NCBI GenBank assembly: GCA_913061415.1
Contig: CAJXUD010000002.1
Location: 412,394-476,393 of the forward strand
Length of the DNA stretch: 64,000 nucleotides
Reading direction: 5' to 3'
DNA from: an uncultured Oleispira sp.
GTDB taxonomy: Bacteria > Pseudomonadota > Gammaproteobacteria > Pseudomonadales > Oceanobacteraceae
The position numbers and the translations under genes are program-made. This document shows, in pieces, positions 61,431 through 64,000 of the stretch. The first letter of the stretch is position 1. The number at the start of each line of letters is the position of its first letter. The notes below the pieces were generated by a model. That model was not told the origin of the DNA. It made no database searches and saw only the letters and a list, made by a program, of their open reading frames with translations.

Positions 61431-62873
61431 TTATTGACTAATAACTGCTTCTTTATCACTTGCACCAATATAATGGTCACATCGATAAAGCTTAAAATAA
61501 TTGACGTAGGAATCTTCAATCTTCACTACGAGTTCATCTTCAAATTCGCAGTTCTTAAACTGCTGCAACAATTTCTCTTTAAAGCCTTTACGATCAGCAT
61601 GGAGTAATAATATTCCAGAATCACCGACCTCGGCCGATCCGAACCAAAGATCAAATTGATCAAAGCGTGAGTCCAGTACTTTAACAGGCATTGGACGTGC
61701 ATACCATGCAACTCGGGAGGCATGAGACCAGTTAGGTATAAATACCATATCACCCGGCTTTGCGACTGAGGCAATACGAGTTGAAACATCCTTCCAGCCC
61801 ATTAAGTCAGCAAGCGGATGTCTATAATCATCAAATGCTATCTTAGGGTAAGTACTTAAAACCTGTACCACCACTGATAGTAGAATGCTGATGGTCGCCA
61901 AACCGATGAAAATTCGTTTTTGTAACTTGCTTGCCAATGACCCAACAATGACCTTGGCAATAAGAGGCAACATAAAGATAACCCCAAGCTCAGTCCAATG
62001 CGGCAACGAACGACCTTTAGCCGACAATATAGAAAACAGAACAAGAATCGGCAGTGCGAATATCAACCACATCCTAGCTTCTTGATTAGCACGTAGTTTC
62101 CAAATAGCCACTAAGCCTGCTACGTAAATCAACGGGCCAAACGCCGCAAACTGTGTCACCTGCATCCGTAATGCATCCGCTAGGCTGTATTCAGTTTTTC
62201 CCGCACTATGATTAAGCTGATAAATGAACGAGATCCATTCATTCTGCATATTCCAATACAGCACAGGCAGAATACAGATAGCCGCAATAATACCTGCGAT
62301 ATACAAGCCGAGCTGCGAAAGTAATCGGCCCTTAAACTGAAGATAAAGAACAATAAAAGTGGAGAAAGCCAGAGTGACACCAGTATATTTACTTAATCCC
62401 GCCGCGCCGAGAATCAATCCAAGTAATACCCAATCAAGAAGCTGCTCACCTTGATTTGTCTGTATCTTCTTTAGAATCCATATATTCAGTAACCCTGTAA
62501 GAATTAACGGCGTCTCTGGAATCATTCCGAAAGGAAGAATTTGTAAAATAGGCGCTGAAATAAATAACAAGATAGTGACAAAAGCTGCTTTCTCACCAAA
62601 ATCACTTTTTGCTAACTTAAAAAGTATTAATAATGAAAGGGTACTTAATAAAATGGGGATGATTCTTAATGCGAATTCCGTCTCAGAAAAGAATAATGCA
62701 ATCGACTGCATCCAACCAACCATAGGAGGGTGATCGAAGTAAGACCAATCAGTAAAGCTACCATATAAGGCGTAATGCGCTTCATCAGCAGAGAAAGGTA
62801 GCGACCAAGCATGAAGCAATGCTAATACACTATAAAGACCTAATAAACCAAAGGTGATGTTTCTTAGCGACAT
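61431..62873 (-). CDS. Family 39-type membrane glycosyltransferase (ArnT/PMT-like)
   Basis: FSADEAHYALYGSFTDWSYFDHPPMVGWM catalytic loop; LSKYTGVTLAFS; multi-TM. Confidence 0.9.
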   Translation of the reverse strand: MSLRNITFGLLGLYSVLALLHAWSLPFSADEAHYALYGSFTDWSYFDHPPMVGWMQSIALFFSETEFALRIIPILLSTLSLLILFKLAKSDFGEKAAFVTILLFISAPILQILPFGMIPETPLILTGLLNIWILKKIQTNQGEQLLDWVLLGLILGAAGLSKYTGVTLAFSTFIVLYLQFKGRLLSQLGLYIAGIIAAICILPVLYWNMQNEWISFIYQLNHSAGKTEYSLADALRMQVTQFAAFGPLIYVAGLVAIWKLRANQEARMWLIFALPILVLFSILSAKGRSLPHWTELGVIFMLPLIAKVIVGSLASKLQKRIFIGLATISILLSVVVQVLSTYPKIAFDDYRHPLADLMGWKDVSTRIASVAKPGDMVFIPNWSHASRVAWYARPMPVKVLDSRFDQFDLWFGSAEVGDSGILLLHADRKGFKEKLLQQFKNCEFEDELVVKIEDSYVNYFKLYRCDHYIGASDKEAVISQ

Positions 62874-63020
62874 GATAATTACGCTGCTTAGTTAATATTT
62901 TTATGGAGCGCCATTGTAGTCTAATGCACCTTCACTCGTCATGTTAATGGGTAAAGATTTGTTGGTAGGAGTAGTTTATTACTGGCTTTTTTTTGGAATA
63001 AACCCTTAGTGTCTGGGCAC

Positions 63021-63099
63021 AGCATCAGTTCGTTCATCTAAAGCCCTTCTGCAGCAGGGAGCTGCAGAGAGCCCCCATGGATGAATGTACTGGTGCTGG
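63021..63099. repeat. 79-bp imperfect palindromic intergenic element (REP/MITE-like)
   Basis: Outer arms CAGCATCAGTTCGTTCATC / GATGAATGTACTGGTGCTG (16/19); inner CTGCAGcagggagCTGCAG, CCATGGATG motif. Confidence 0.7.
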
Positions 63100-63246
63100 G
63101 CTTTGTTGGGTGTTTGGGTAGTTTTTTTAGTCTGTGATAAAAAGATAAGAGATGGGATATGAGTAGATTCAGACGATGGCCCGGCCCTTCGCAGGCTCAG
63201 GTCGTCAAAAACCACTTGAAGCTGCGCTTCAAAAGCTGTGGTGTTT

Positions 63247-63340
63247 GACCCTACTATCACATGGGAGAAGCCCGCTTCGCTGCCCGGTATTAGTGAGAGA
63301 GACTCATCGTCATTATTCTAAAAATCCTAACAGGTCTGCC
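63247..63340. repeat. Degenerate 5S rRNA 3'-end and terminator remnants in both orientations
   Basis: 63247-63273 resembles 63416-63440; 63292-63340 resembles the reverse complement of 63376-63430. Confidence 0.55.
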
Positions 63341-63362
63341 GTCACATTTTCTCCAGACGAAA

Positions 63363-63396
63363 AAAAACCCTAACAGGCAGACCTGTTAGGGTTTTT
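63363..63396 (-). terminator. rRNA operon rho-independent terminator
   Basis: AAAAACCCTAACAGG caga CCTGTTAGGGTTTTT, T-tract on minus strand, just 3' of 5S. Confidence 0.92.
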
Positions 63397-63404
63397 AGAA
63401 TAAG

Positions 63405-63523
63405 AGCTTGACGATGACCTACTCTCACATGGGGAAACCCCACACTACCATCGGCGCTACTGCGTTTCACTTCTGAGTTCGGGATGGGTTCAGGTGGTTC
63501 CACAGCGCTATTGTCGTCAAGCA
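63405..63523 (-). rRNA. rrf: 5S ribosomal RNA
   Basis: Reverse complement TGCTTGACGACAATAGCGCTGTGGAACCACCTGAACCCATCCCGAACTCAGAAGTGAAAC...GATGGTAGTGTGGGGTTTCCCCATGTGAGAGTAGGTCATCGTCAAGCT. Confidence 0.98.
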
Positions 63524-63747
63524 AACCTTGATGCTTTGTGTTTGTCTTATTGTCTACGACCAACTTGTTAGGGTTAGGAGACTGCAGCACTCAGCAAATA
63601 GGGTCGGACACATGATTGATTTTATCTTAGTTCTAATTCTCTGCTTTGGGCTTTCGCCTTTGGCTTTATTAAATGTTGTTGCATATCAGTTTGTCTGATC
63701 GTACAACACCAACCGCTGTCTTTCGACGCGCAGTTTTGGTGTTATAT

Positions 63748-64000
<253 letters not shown>

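Noticed and set aside
63006-63373. ORFs 63006..63260 (-) and 63176..63373 (+)
   Set aside because: Cover palindromic elements and 5S-like remnants; composition not protein-like.
63342-63590. ORF 63342..63590 (-) as protein-coding
   Set aside because: Lies across the terminator and 5S rRNA gene.

Overview
64 kb chromosomal window of a marine-type gammaproteobacterium, ending (minus strand) in the 3' part of an rRNA operon (23S 3' end, 5S, terminator). Main blocks: RND efflux pair (510-5038); a decayed zinc-metallopeptidase pseudogene (about 5594-6257); small accessory and stress genes, including an ohr/ohrR-type pair with a perfect 20-bp palindromic operator; an adenylate cyclase/TPR-lipoprotein gene pair; ZapE, CSP and permease genes; an unusual four-gene minus-strand operon (22075-30711) encoding a methyltransferase-like protein, an Fmt-like formyltransferase, an MdpB/tail-collar protein and a 1927-aa Ig-like/thrombospondin-3 surface protein with a C-terminal outer-membrane barrel; a duplicated fatty-acid beta-oxidation island (34208-50884); a purine uptake/salvage locus (guanine deaminase, BMP-type ABC transporter, RutR-like TetR, Gpt) with paired RutR-like operators; and two lipid-linked glycosyltransferases. 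The best candidate for an undescribed system is the 22-31 kb surface-protein/modification operon. Several intergenic structured elements (180-bp inverted-repeat element, 79-bp palindromic element, degenerate 5S remnants, 14-17 bp tandem duplications) are not explained by gene content. All calls come from reading the sequence and ORF translations; no database search was run.
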